Program-made: the position numbers and the translations under genes
Source: Chitinispirillaceae bacterium
Lineage (GTDB): Bacteria > Fibrobacterota > Chitinivibrionia > Chitinivibrionales > Chitinispirillaceae
Length of the DNA: 53,950 nt
Assembly: GCA_016929415.1 (NCBI GenBank)
Contig: JAFGIW010000184.1
Location: forward strand, 1 to 53,950
Direction of reading: 5' to 3'
Shown here: in pieces, positions 16,501 to 24,508 of the stretch
How positions within the stretch are numbered: position 1 is the first letter of the stretch
How the letters are laid out: each line of letters begins with the position of its first letter
Notes under the pieces: model-generated
Told to the model about the DNA's origin: nothing
The model's input: the letters and a program-made list of their open reading frames with translations, nothing else
The model's database searches: none

Positions 16501-18638
16501 GCATCGTGAAAAAGGCGGAACCTCATTTTTTTTCCGTCCGAATTCGTACTCGCATCGCCGAATGCAAACGAAAACCTTACACCCGAACGACCTCCATTGA
16601 TCCACCCTGCTTCCGAACTGTTAAGGAAATTCAGGGCAAATTCAACCGTATCTCCCGGTTTCACCAGGTCCTTCTTGCAGGTCTGATCGAGGATGAGCGC
16701 CCTTCTGGCTATATCAAGGTAATTACGCTGCATGACCGCATTTACGTTGTTCGGATACTCGTTCGACGTCCAGCCGGTTCCGTTGGAGCAGGAGATGCTT
16801 GCCCGGTTACGGTACTGTTTCTCGGTTGCGGTTTTAACTATCACCTTAAGTTCCACCTGTCCGGTCGTCGGCGTAATCTTTGTTGCTGTTTTGAACCCTG
16901 GCACGTTACCTACATTCCAGGTAACGGTATGCGCAGTATTGTTATAGACTCCGCCTTTGGTGGCGGAAACAAACTGGAAATCCTTATGAAGCGTATCGAC
17001 GATAACTGTTCCGGCGGCATCAAGCGATCCATAGTTCCTGTAATCGATCGTATAGGTAACGGTATCTCTTTCAAATGCGAATGTCTTGTCGATGGCGCAG
17101 TACACCTTTACGTTGGCCCCGGGTTTTACCGTCGAAGGAGACTGATAATTTCCGGACAGGACAAGCAGACCGAGCAGTCTGAACCAGCCGTGGAAATAAA
17201 AGGGGACACTTGTCAGATATCCGTCGCCCGGGGTAGTTGCGTCCCAGGTCGTTTCGCAGGTGCGGTAGAGCTCCGCCATCAGGTTGAAATCCTGTAAGGC
17301 GACGGCGGAAGGTGAGCCGGTTCCCGGCACCCAGTTGAGTACGAAGGTCGCCGTCGGCTCTCCCGTCAGACTATATCGGTACTTCAGCACCGACGGTCCC
17401 CAGTATTGAAAAAGCGAATTGGATACCTTTTCGCACGCGTTATTCCACGGGTCCTCTCGCGCATTCCAGAGAAACTTTGCATAACGGAGACCGATGTCCC
17501 TTTCAAACGAATTCGGAGTTCCCTCCAGTACCTGATGAGATACCGGATCCCATGTTGAAGACGGATTGCCGTGCCACATGTAATTGAGTATGGTACGCCA
17601 TGCCAGGCGGAAATCTTCACCGTCGCTGTAGGCGGTAAAAGTAGGTTGGTTGGCCGCCGAGAGCGTCACATCACCGGCGAAGGGAATATATGCAGGATTA
17701 GCAAGCAGCTTCCCCATGATCCAGTCGGACGAAGCCGCGGCGCGGCGGAACTGGTAAATATTCCATGCATAGGCGACCGAGTCTTCCGCCGCGAGAAAAT
17801 CGGCAAACTGGGTAAAGTAAGCCGGCGCGGCATAATCAAAATGCTGTGTTTTAGGTCCCGGATCCTGTGCCGGTTTGGTAAAACCCGTCCGCGCAGCATT
17901 ACCCGCCCAGGCTGTCATCTCTCCCCACGAATCACCGCCCTTCATGTATCCGTCAAGACCGATATCTCCGCTTAAAAGTCCGCTGCCGCTTGCCGCGTAC
18001 GTCATGGTATCAGTCAGCGCGGTAAGGAAGTCGATTGCCGCCTGTTTGTACGAGACCAAGTTCCCGCAGGCATCTTTTATCCCCATGGTATCGCCCCACT
18101 GCTTGTGCGCCTGCAGCAGCGCCAACGCAATGTCAAAATCCCCGTCGGCGGCGGAGTTTGCACCTGCGCCGGTCCACCCGGGAAGCTGACTGTACGCATA
18201 CCCCGGAGTCGCGTCCCTGCAGTCACTGTACCGTTTCACCTTGTTCATAGTGAAATCATGGATATAGAGCCACATTCCGTCAAAAGTCTCTTTATCAGCC
18301 ATTGCCGCGGCGCCAAGCAGGCCATACCCATCACCTTCAGAGCACTGCGGTGATGAGGCATATTTGATATAATCTTTGCCGCCTACCCCTCCGCCCGGTT
18401 TCGATGCACGGTTCATCTGTATCTGATACGCCTCCCGTATCGTCTTCTCCATCTCGGCGTGGGTCACCCCCACCGCGTTATTTGTCCCCAGATTCCTCAG
18501 GGTGGCGGTCGGGTTTTTATACGGCTGGAACTGCGGAAACGGATACGCCGGGTTCCCGGAATTGATATTCACCGTGACCCCTCGGGTCTCGGCAACCAGT
18601 AAAAAGGCGATACTAACAGCGTAAATTGAACGAATCAC
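13590..18638 (-). CDS. Giant secreted multi-module protein with N-terminal GH8 glycoside hydrolase
   Basis: At 1682 residues this exported protein likely cuts beta-1,4-glucans. After a signal peptide (1-20), a GH8 domain spans about 45-500: SEGDGYGLLGAAAMADKETFD with the expected acid E101, ADGDFDIALALLQAHKQWGD (D165-D169), and the family's barrel helices. Next are a DUF11-like domain (about 512-620), an unassigned region (about 640-840), a second DUF11-like domain (about 870-980), Ig-like/SbsA-like domains with two D-x-N-x-D calcium-type motifs (DDNGDIIPD, DENADGVVE), and a C-terminal FlgD-like module starting at PNPFNP. That tail is typical of surface-sorting or cell-attachment modules. Endoglucanase is likelier than chitosanase or licheninase, but this is not certain. 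Confidence 0.88.
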   Translation of the reverse strand: MIRSIYAVSIAFLLVAETRGVTVNINSGNPAYPFPQFQPYKNPTATLRNLGTNNAVGVTHAEMEKTIREAYQIQMNRASKPGGGVGGKDYIKYASSPQCSEGDGYGLLGAAAMADKETFDGMWLYIHDFTMNKVKRYSDCRDATPGYAYSQLPGWTGAGANSAADGDFDIALALLQAHKQWGDTMGIKDACGNLVSYKQAAIDFLTALTDTMTYAASGSGLLSGDIGLDGYMKGGDSWGEMTAWAGNAARTGFTKPAQDPGPKTQHFDYAAPAYFTQFADFLAAEDSVAYAWNIYQFRRAAASSDWIMGKLLANPAYIPFAGDVTLSAANQPTFTAYSDGEDFRLAWRTILNYMWHGNPSSTWDPVSHQVLEGTPNSFERDIGLRYAKFLWNAREDPWNNACEKVSNSLFQYWGPSVLKYRYSLTGEPTATFVLNWVPGTGSPSAVALQDFNLMAELYRTCETTWDATTPGDGYLTSVPFYFHGWFRLLGLLVLSGNYQSPSTVKPGANVKVYCAIDKTFAFERDTVTYTIDYRNYGSLDAAGTVIVDTLHKDFQFVSATKGGVYNNTAHTVTWNVGNVPGFKTATKITPTTGQVELKVIVKTATEKQYRNRASISCSNGTGWTSNEYPNNVNAVMQRNYLDIARRALILDQTCKKDLVKPGDTVEFALNFLNSSEAGWINGGRSGVRFSFAFGDASTNSDGKKMRFRLFHDAHEAYIDYGNYRVSYFMYDPEITCYSGDPGCTKGWGIRYDFNEGVETQDVKVFQENIVEGQDSRGKWNQRIVLQFSDPLDPKRRESLSAFDYLVRQYYGNAGVNIHRGGAEPLRLQWELFNSTYMPPRPTWSQHWSWDAAAVDVSEGSMFSPVTNDWTDPDNPDAPVDRWHPKACSKASHTIDNILVEEWDGYTWRRVAGNGPMPGREANNVVIRDTVPEGFTFVAFTGENPLNEPPQYDAKSKVITWKRSELQIREGGTITFTAKADGSCPTAPDRYVVNRAWISADKESPFADSSEIGISCDTVIKPPPADHIDIVLDTIVIDSSNDNDFVRITMDEGTQTAVAYAVVRDRNGKFIRRVTGGLWTSRDGTVATAAAAAATSWQGIITKTGGGSTIIVVSEPGDTLKPDTLAITTVATPPWPVISTAVMYDDNGDIIPDLLSLTINDTFHVNQQLDSVIIDYRGNSYPFAAASLTLRQQALSIPFTSLSGVDPQPSGQVTLVMTVEGEKKRVTKEFSDGVGPALTAVSLVQDLSANDTLKLSFTEDVVMQTLIGPTLQLIRAATGDTAVLTVLSYWGPAIYGTTDVVVSSPGGIRPQEGDLLRLVPGVKGGKIVDTKKNLPHLLNRPVAIPQRPAQLTGGYYVDENADGVVEAVYLQFRKPVPLDSIAISLTWGTQRADNLVGTNLSYGADHATVRIALPDVFTSANGVKTSGIMYVRVQFTAYVNEVRVGEAVDRAAPVIAGATFKVGATVNADMPTVDTLIVTFSEKARVASTAYPFSLLRNAEIPYTFSLQLLSLDEQAAVFVVKGIEGVTYPESGDSVFINPASAVGDSMTWQNNPANRRVPLLVQRGALKWDVVVFPNPFNPDQHVGNIPGTSVRIVNPGNFNMPINISDARINIYDAVGNPVVKSTLFEKGASGLVYQWNGTNQKGRKVGEGTYIGIVTVNDEGAEGVKRVKIGVLRRGIDTH

Positions 18639-18973
18639 AGCACCTGCCTGATTATGGGTCTCTGGAACTCATCATATATAATGTATTATAAATATATATA
18701 AACCTGAGAGAAAATGAGGATTTAGGGTGTGGGGGGTGTAGATGAAAGAGGCGGGAAGGGTAATCTGCTTAAATCAAAGGAGGGGGGGCGGTGTACGAGC
18801 CGCCCCGTCCGACCTCTATAAACGACGAACCTGAAGCGATGCATTGAGCATTGACGAAATGCGCTGCCCTGAATTTATCGTAGCAATGGACCGAGCACAG
18901 TCGAAGTGGATTCAGGTCACATAAAAAAATCATTCATTCGAGTAAACGGGTAAGGGCTACCCGTGAGTCATCA
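18639..18973. other. Intergenic region with hairpins and a weak terminator
   Basis: This 335-bp stretch has no gene. It contains AT-rich sequence upstream of the GH8 start (likely promoter, 18660-18705), a hairpin GGGGCGG / CCGCCCC (18785-18806, 8-nt loop, no T-run), a sequence around 18885-18915 (GAGCACAGTCGAAGTGGATT) that resembles dispersed REP-like repeats, and the inverted repeat at 18946-18964. Confidence 0.5.
18946..18964 (-). terminator. Possible terminator of the small FlgD-like gene
   Basis: On the minus strand ACGGGTA-GCCCT-TACCCGT forms a 7-bp stem with a 5-nt loop followed by TTTA. It lies 10 nt after the stop of the gene at 18974. The T-run is short, so efficiency is doubtful. 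Confidence 0.5.
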
Positions 18974-19321
18974 TCATGCCACCAGGGCGCACCCGTCCAC
19001 CTGCCGGTTGCCCAGCTTCATCCGGAAAGTATACCTGCCACCCGGAACCCTTCCGCCGAAGGTCGTCTGCTTGTGCCAGACGATGGTGTTTTTATTGAAG
19101 GATTGCGTCTTCCAGACAAGCTTTCCCTTCGGGTCGATCACCGACATTTCCATAAACTGAGCGGTTCTCGGGGGAAGGACGAATTCAACCGAACTGCCTT
19201 TGTCGACAACCTGCACGTTTAGATCGTTATCCTGCGGGCTTTGCTCTTGGGTGACACCGCTGTACCAGTTCTCATCGGAGGGTTGTCCTCCATCATTTTT
19301 CTCTAAAACCGATGCTGACAT
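18974..19321 (-). CDS. Small protein resembling a lone FlgD-like C-terminal module
   Basis: This is a 115-residue protein. The first ~40 residues are polar (NDGGQPSDENWYSGVTQEQSPQ) and the rest (VEFVLPPRTAQFMEMSVIDPKGKLVWKTQSFNKNTIVWHKQTTFGGRVPGGRYTFRMKLG) has the beta-sandwich pattern of FlgD-like/sorting modules found at the ends of long secreted proteins. No signal peptide is seen, so it is not obviously exported. AGGA precedes the ATG. It may be a remnant of a larger gene or a stand-alone module working with the neighbouring GH8 protein; function is unknown. Confidence 0.7.
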   Translation of the reverse strand: MSASVLEKNDGGQPSDENWYSGVTQEQSPQDNDLNVQVVDKGSSVEFVLPPRTAQFMEMSVIDPKGKLVWKTQSFNKNTIVWHKQTTFGGRVPGGRYTFRMKLGNRQVDGCALVA

Positions 19322-19515
19322 CGTAGTTCCTTTAAAATCATTCTGATTTATTTTATTCGGTATATTAGTAGTGAATCGAATGAAAACTGTTCATCTATTG
19401 CGGGGAATGCTGTGAGTTCTCTCAGCGGGGGCTCTTCGCGAACCATCAGCCTGAAAGCGAAGAAAGCGGTAGGATGGGCCTTGGAGCATTAGTGCGGGGA
19501 GCGTGGTACAAGTAG

Positions 19516-19926
19516 CTACCGGGTTATACGCAAGAAATCGGCAGGGGTAACGATAAGTATGCCTTCAAAGTTGCCTATTGCCGTTAAATGTCGATCACCG
19601 GAAATAACATAGTCGGCTCCGGCTTCGACTGCACATTCAAGGAAAATATCATCCTTTTTATCGATGCCCGACCTGATTTTCCGTCTCGGCGCCGCCATGA
19701 TTGCACTATCCCTGTATGCGTCACATACTTTCCGAAGCAGTAACGGGGAGAAGCGCCCTTTAAATTTACCGCGATCCCCCACCGCAAGCAGTTCGAGGAT
19801 CATGGCTTCACTGACGACGGGCAGTATTTCTCCCTTGAAAAGAAGCCTGACGATCGATTCAGCCTTCCTGCTTCCCCACAGGTAGCTGATGATGACATTC
19901 GTATCGATGACGACGCAAAGTTTCCG
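19516..19926 (-). pseudogene. PIN-domain toxin lacking a normal start codon
   Basis: The open frame begins directly after the antitoxin's TAG and reads RKLCVVIDTNVIISYLWGSRKAESIVRLL, giving the complete PIN N-terminus with catalytic D-T-N, then further acidic residues (ILEL, DKKDDIFLECAVEAGADYVISGDRHL). No ATG, GTG or TTG lies between the TAG and the DTN motif; the first ATG is at 19803 and would delete the catalytic Asp. The options are a start-lost pseudogene, amber read-through from the antitoxin (same frame), or a non-standard start. PIN toxins are RNases. Length and motifs are otherwise intact. Confidence 0.7.
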
Positions 19927-20148
19927 CTATGCTTTTCCACGCGCATCCGCCAATGCCTTTTCGGCATCTTTACGGGTAAGCTTCAATCGCCGAAACTCCC
20001 TCCGTGCTTCGCTTAGTGCATCGTGAAAGCGCAGTCGGGCTTTATCATCGATTATTTTTTTCATTCGGCTGAACTCTTTCTGCGGAAGCTGGTCCAGCAG
20101 CTCAATAATCTTCTCGGCGTTCAGATCAACGGTCAAATTCATTTTCAT
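19927..20148 (-). CDS. Putative antitoxin of a PIN toxin pair
   Basis: This 73-residue protein (MKMNLTVDLNAEKIIELLDQLPQKEFSRMKKIIDDKARLRFHDALSEARREFRRL...) is predicted helical, charged and small, directly upstream of a PIN toxin frame; this fits antitoxins of VapBC-like pairs. AGGA lies 7 nt before the ATG. It ends ARGKA-TAG in the same reading frame as the toxin. Identification rests on context more than on a recognised DNA-binding motif. Confidence 0.72.
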   Translation of the reverse strand: MKMNLTVDLNAEKIIELLDQLPQKEFSRMKKIIDDKARLRFHDALSEARREFRRLKLTRKDAEKALADARGKA

Positions 20149-20232
20149 TGGATTTTCCTTTCACATTTACTCGAAAAAATACAACAGGTACACCTGAAGG
20201 TCACAAGGATCGCTCACCACCCCCCCCCCGCT

Positions 20233-20940
20233 CTACAGCCCCTTTGCCCGCACTGCGTCCATGGCCCTCTGAAGCGGGCCTGCCATGTCGGTCGACGAAA
20301 GCGACAGTTGATAGTCGAACCGTTTCTGCGCCGCGGCGATGTTGAGGGAGAAGATGACCCGGGTATGCGGGAAATTCCAGCGGGCATAAGAGGCGGTGAC
20401 GATATTGAGGTAGAAATCGTAGGGGTGATACCGCAGGTTCCACCGTTCCTGCAGCACGTAGCGGTCGAGTTCCGTAAAGACGATCCGCGGATCGAGCCCC
20501 CTGAAGACCGGTTCTTTCGTGCCGTATTTTTTCCGGAGCAGGTCGTAGATATCATTCACGAAAAGAATCGTCTTCGCCCGTATGGCGGTATAGTATTCAT
20601 TGACGCTGCGAAATACGTTGTAGTTGAAATCGAACCGCTTCAGGTCGTCGAAGTTGAAATCGACGGTTGCCTGAAAGAACCGTTTGTTCTGAAAGTAGTA
20701 TCTCACCGATGCCTTGTAACCGGCGATGTCGGCCGCCGTGCGAAACACTGAAACCTCTAGCTCGGGAGGGAAGTTCTTTTCCGACGGATCGCTCTGCCAG
20801 GAGGTTGCGCCGCTGCTCTTGCGCACTTCGTCGGGAGACGCTCCCCAGCGCGCGCCGTTAAAGCCGCCGGGATCTTCCGCGGCACGGGCGGAAGCGAAGA
20901 GCAGCGCGCAGACCGATAGTGCAAAAGTCAATCTTTTCAT
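20233..20940 (-). CDS. Exported protein of unknown function
   Basis: This is a 235-residue protein with a signal peptide (MKRLTFALSVCALLFASARA). The mature start GGFNGARWGASPDEVRKSSG is a motif seen in many uncharacterised periplasmic proteins. The remainder is rich in aromatics (RYYFQNKRFFQATVDFNFDDLKRFDFNYNVF), suggesting beta structure. Its ATG overlaps the stop of the upstream gene (ATGA), so the two are probably co-translated. No function can be named. Confidence 0.75.
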   Translation of the reverse strand: MKRLTFALSVCALLFASARAAEDPGGFNGARWGASPDEVRKSSGATSWQSDPSEKNFPPELEVSVFRTAADIAGYKASVRYYFQNKRFFQATVDFNFDDLKRFDFNYNVFRSVNEYYTAIRAKTILFVNDIYDLLRKKYGTKEPVFRGLDPRIVFTELDRYVLQERWNLRYHPYDFYLNIVTASYARWNFPHTRVIFSLNIAAAQKRFDYQLSLSSTDMAGPLQRAMDAVRAKGL

Positions 20941-21479
20941 TGACGATGGATGCTCCCGAAAAGGTGTCCGCCCGTGATCTCGAGATACCGCCCTACGATC
21001 ACCGACGGGGTGGCGACATAGATCTCCTCCAGTTCAACCTCCCCGCCGATTGTTCTCGAAAATGCTCTCATTTCCGACTCGAACCGGATGGAATTATCGA
21101 TGGTATCTCCCTTATTGATGGTATAGGATTCGTTCCGTTCATAATACCGGGCGAGATGGAACAGTGTGTTGCGCTTCTCAAACCCGTCGCCGCTGTCGGG
21201 CAGAAGATCGATGCGCATCAGATCACCGTGGCGGATCCGGTTCGATTCGCTGAAAAAGGTCGAATGGCAAAAAATGCGGACCGTATCGCCGACGAGTTCA
21301 CAGCGGTTCGGCCATGACCTGTTTCCCGCCAAGCTGTCGAAGTCGCCGTTGATATACCCGGTGAAAACGACCTGCGGCACATAAGGGAACTCCGGCTCCG
21401 TGCCGTTGTGACAATGCATGCCGACAACCATTGCCAGTGCACACATGGCGGACCGATGCTTTCCGGAATCGTGGCGCAT
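20937..21479 (-). CDS. Exported or lipoprotein of unknown function
   Basis: About 180 residues starting MRHDSGKHRSAMCALAMVVGMHCHNG. The hydrophobic stretch followed by Cys could be a poor lipobox or a signal peptide. I chose the ATG at 21479; a TTG at 21539 would extend the N-terminus by 20 residues ahead of the hydrophobic segment. The body has a beta-rich pattern (VVFTGYINGDFDSLAGN, VGDTVRIFCHSTF). Its end overlaps the next gene's start. No family was recognised. Confidence 0.65.
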   Translation of the reverse strand: MRHDSGKHRSAMCALAMVVGMHCHNGTEPEFPYVPQVVFTGYINGDFDSLAGNRSWPNRCELVGDTVRIFCHSTFFSESNRIRHGDLMRIDLLPDSGDGFEKRNTLFHLARYYERNESYTINKGDTIDNSIRFESEMRAFSRTIGGEVELEEIYVATPSVIVGRYLEITGGHLFGSIHRQ

Positions 21480-21631
21480 AATCTTTCGGTAAGTATACCA
21501 TGACGAACGGATCTCCGCACTTCTTATGTTTTTCGGCAAGGGATAGAAAGTTCTTGAGGATCAGGCGTACAATGTTCATTTTTAACTCTGTCGTCAGTAC
21601 AAACAAGAGGATAATGCCGGGGAGGCGCGCC

Positions 21632-22126
21632 ATGGGATTGTCAAAAGAGGAGATTGTCGATCTTGCGCTGCGCTATATTCCATCGAAAGAGGTAAGCGAT
21701 TTTCCGTACGACGGGGACCTCTTCTGTCTTCTGATCAGACAGCCGCCGGCCGACCGGGTACCTGCCGAAGAGGAGGGGTGGGGATTCAGCGGCTATGGCG
21801 TCTGCATCGGTTATTCCCGCGACGAAGAGGCGAAGCCGCCGGGAAAATGGCTCTGGATGCACTTCGCGAGCCTCTCCTCATTTCCTCCCGTTGCGCAGGT
21901 TCTGCGGCTTCAACCGCCCCATGTCATCAAGGGGCGATTTCAAAGCGCCGACCGTACGCATGAAATACGTATTGTAAAGGTAACTTTCACCGCTTCGGAT
22001 AAAGCGGCCCCTGCGCGGCGCGGTAAGGGCACTAAAACCGTTGCGCCTCCAAAGCGTAAACGTGCACCCTCCGCTTCGGAAAGTGCAAGAAATATCGTCG
22101 TCTTCAGGAAGAAGGGCACCTCCTGA
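21632..22126 (+). CDS. Hypothetical cytoplasmic protein with basic tail
   Basis: This 164-residue protein was given the ATG at 21632 because GGGGAGG lies 6 nt upstream; longer in-frame starts back to 21500 overlap the divergent gene. The N-terminal part MGLSKEEIVDLALRYIPSKE looks like a folded domain; the C-terminal ~45 residues are Lys/Arg/Ala/Pro rich (ARRGKGTKTVAPPKRKRAP), suggesting nucleic-acid contact. Function is unknown. Confidence 0.65.
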   Translation: MGLSKEEIVDLALRYIPSKEVSDFPYDGDLFCLLIRQPPADRVPAEEEGWGFSGYGVCIGYSRDEEAKPPGKWLWMHFASLSSFPPVAQVLRLQPPHVIKGRFQSADRTHEIRIVKVTFTASDKAAPARRGKGTKTVAPPKRKRAPSASESARNIVVFRKKGTS

Positions 22127-22151
22127 AAGAAAAACTTTCCTTAGCTGTCAC

Positions 22152-22337
22152 CTACTTGGATAAGAGACAATCCGTCCGCCACAGGCAGCCCTGCTGATCG
22201 CAGAATCCGTTTGCGGTTTTGAAACAGGGGAAATTACCTTCCGCCTTCTGTATCGATTTGATGAGATCGGTGGTGTTTTTACGCGCGGCTTTAATACCGA
22301 GCGCCTTCGCTTTCTCTTTTACTACCGTCAAGTCCAT
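22152..22337 (-). CDS. SAP/Rho-N-like small protein with four-cysteine tail
   Basis: This is a 61-residue protein. MDLTVVKEKAKALGIKAARKNTTDLIKSIQKAEG is a SAP-like helix-extended-helix found in nucleic-acid-binding proteins. The tail CFKTANGFCDQQGCLWRTDCL has four cysteines (C-x7-C-x4-C-x5-C) that could bind a metal. The start at 22337 has AAGGAG 6 nt upstream; the ATG at 22364 was rejected. Similar small SAP proteins occur in many anaerobes; role unknown. Confidence 0.75.
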   Translation of the reverse strand: MDLTVVKEKAKALGIKAARKNTTDLIKSIQKAEGNFPCFKTANGFCDQQGCLWRTDCLLSK

Positions 22338-22585
22338 GAATGACTCCTTATGATGAAAAGGCAAAATATGGGATGATTATGCAATTGTGTTCTTTCTTGT
22401 GCAAGGTTTTTTTTAAGTTGGAGAGTTAACCCATTAATTCATCACCTCACTAACCTATCCCCACTATCCCTTTGATTGAATACACCCTCCTCCTTTACCT
22501 ATTTTCATCTCATTGCAGCGGCAGTACCCCGAATGGTACCATTGTGGGAACACCGTGCCGTAAAGACCGCCGTCGATAAGGGCGT

Positions 22586-24478
22586 ATGACCTCAACCGCG
22601 GTAAGAGGATTACCGCATGCGGTAAATAAAAAAGCCATGCAACAGCCTCCGATGCCACGCGATCGATTTCAACCCCCCCTTGTAAAAGCATCACGGATAA
22701 TCGACGCGGTTATCACACCGGCTGATGAACCGCTCTCCATTGATGAGCTTATCGGCGCCACACTCGACGAATGTGAAAAACTGCCGTCAAGATTCATACC
22801 TTTTACCCATCAAATCCGGGAACTCCACTCACGGCTTGCCCACGGCCGACTGCATCTTGCCGTCGTCGGTGAATTCAACCGTGGAAAAAGTACGTTTATC
22901 AACGGACTTATCGGTATGCAGTTGCTGCCGACGTCGGTACTGCCGATAACCGCCGTACCGACACGGATTATTTACGGCCCCGACCTCTCCTGTACCGTAC
23001 GGTTTCTTAATAAAAAACCGGATATTCTCGTCCATACGTCGCAGGAGAACATTACGAAGGTACTCCTGCAGTATGTCGCCGAAGAGAATAATCCGAAAAA
23101 CCGCTATGGTGTTGATTCGGTCGAGGTCACCGTTCCGTCGCCGCTGCTCGAAAACGGCACGATGCTGATCGACACCCCGGGATTCGGATCGACCTATCTT
23201 CATAATACCAAGACCGCGCTCGATGCGCTGACTGATTGTGATGCCGCACTTTTTCTTTTAAGCGCCGATCCGCCCATGACGCAAACCGAGGTGGAGTTCC
23301 TCAAACAGGTTGTGAAGCACGTTCCCCGGCTCTTTTTCATCCTGAATAAGGTGGATCTGCTCACCTCACAACAGCGCGAACAAGTCGACGGGTTTATCAG
23401 CGATATATTGATAATACACCTGCATCAGCCGGAAAAACCCCGGCTTTTTCATATCTGCGCCCGGCAGGCTGAAAACGCACGGCGGCAATCGCCATCCGAT
23501 CCGCAGTGGACCTCAAGCGGGATGGAGGCAATCAGAAGCGACATCCTCGCTTTTATGGCACGCGAGAAATATTTCACCCTCTCGCAGGCCCTCAACGACA
23601 AACTCAACGAGGCGATCAGTAACATCATCGTGCTTCTGCAGAAGGAGAAAAACGACTTTGAAGCCCCGGTAATCATACTCAACAGGGAACGCGACGCGCT
23701 TGCGCGTGAGCGCACCTCGATAGGTAATGCAATGGAAAAGGAGCTTTCACTTATCCCGGCGGAAAAAACAGCAATGATGAAATTCCTTGACGAGCAGCTC
23801 GCGGCAGGCAAACCGAAACTCTCCCGTCAGATCCGCGACGCAATGAAGATACTGCTCGATTCCTCAACATGCGACGCGCCGTCGTTAAAAGGTCTTACGG
23901 CTGCGTTAAACACCATTATTCCTGAAGCGTTCACCGCGTTCAAAACCCAGCTGCTGGCCCGGCTCAACCGGCCCCTTAAAAAGGCGCTTGTTCTGCACGG
24001 CAAGGAATTCGGGACAATCGTTCAATCAATGCACTCCTGTATTTCCGGAATCGGTGAACTTCCCGAAAACCGGCTCCAGGAAAAACTCGACGCCCTTGAA
24101 ATCGACCCTGATGAATCCTCCGCGTCCCGTGACGGCACCGCAGCCCTGACGATTGCCCTGCAGTGGAACGATCGGTTTTTCAGCCGCCGCAACAGGATAC
24201 AACGTCTTCACGAACGGTACGATCCCCGTTGTGACGAGTTGCTCCAGGGTTACTTTTCAACCTTTTTAAAACGGATGCGCCGGCGTATCGACACGCTCTT
24301 CTCCTCGCTCGACGAGCTGCTCACCGCGGAATACAGGCGACTCTCCGATCAGCTTGAACGGATCATGAAGCATAAAGAGGAATCGATCGCCGGAAGTATC
24401 GAACGGAACAACCGCGCCGCGACGGAACTCACCACACGGCTCGAAGCGTTCCAGCGTATCGCCGGCCGACTGCATTGA
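22586..24478 (+). CDS. Dynamin-family GTPase
   Basis: This is a 630-residue large GTPase, probably acting in membrane remodelling or stress. G1 is GEFNRGKST (about 94-102), a conserved PTSVLPITAVPTR switch-I region follows, G3 is DTPGFGS (about 196-202), and G4 is NKVD near 254. The rest is helical, as in bacterial dynamin-like proteins, without a clear transmembrane segment. Start choice is uncertain: ATGs at 22586, 22637 and 22652 all lack good ribosome sites. It stands alone, convergent with the phosphatidyltransferase gene; bacterial dynamins often come in pairs, and none is seen here. Confidence 0.88.
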   Translation: MTSTAVRGLPHAVNKKAMQQPPMPRDRFQPPLVKASRIIDAVITPADEPLSIDELIGATLDECEKLPSRFIPFTHQIRELHSRLAHGRLHLAVVGEFNRGKSTFINGLIGMQLLPTSVLPITAVPTRIIYGPDLSCTVRFLNKKPDILVHTSQENITKVLLQYVAEENNPKNRYGVDSVEVTVPSPLLENGTMLIDTPGFGSTYLHNTKTALDALTDCDAALFLLSADPPMTQTEVEFLKQVVKHVPRLFFILNKVDLLTSQQREQVDGFISDILIIHLHQPEKPRLFHICARQAENARRQSPSDPQWTSSGMEAIRSDILAFMAREKYFTLSQALNDKLNEAISNIIVLLQKEKNDFEAPVIILNRERDALARERTSIGNAMEKELSLIPAEKTAMMKFLDEQLAAGKPKLSRQIRDAMKILLDSSTCDAPSLKGLTAALNTIIPEAFTAFKTQLLARLNRPLKKALVLHGKEFGTIVQSMHSCISGIGELPENRLQEKLDALEIDPDESSASRDGTAALTIALQWNDRFFSRRNRIQRLHERYDPRCDELLQGYFSTFLKRMRRRIDTLFSSLDELLTAEYRRLSDQLERIMKHKEESIAGSIERNNRAATELTTRLEAFQRIAGRLH

Positions 24479-24508
24479 TCCGACGCTCCATGGGCCTGCG
24501 CAGCCTTG

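Noticed and set aside
18785..18806. GC-rich hairpin as a terminator
   Set aside because: No T-run on either strand and no gene end next to it; kept only as a note on the gap.
20216..20232. C-homopolymer near 20220 as a phase-variation tract
   Set aside because: It lies just outside the coding end of the exported protein gene, so slippage would not alter a reading frame or an evident promoter.
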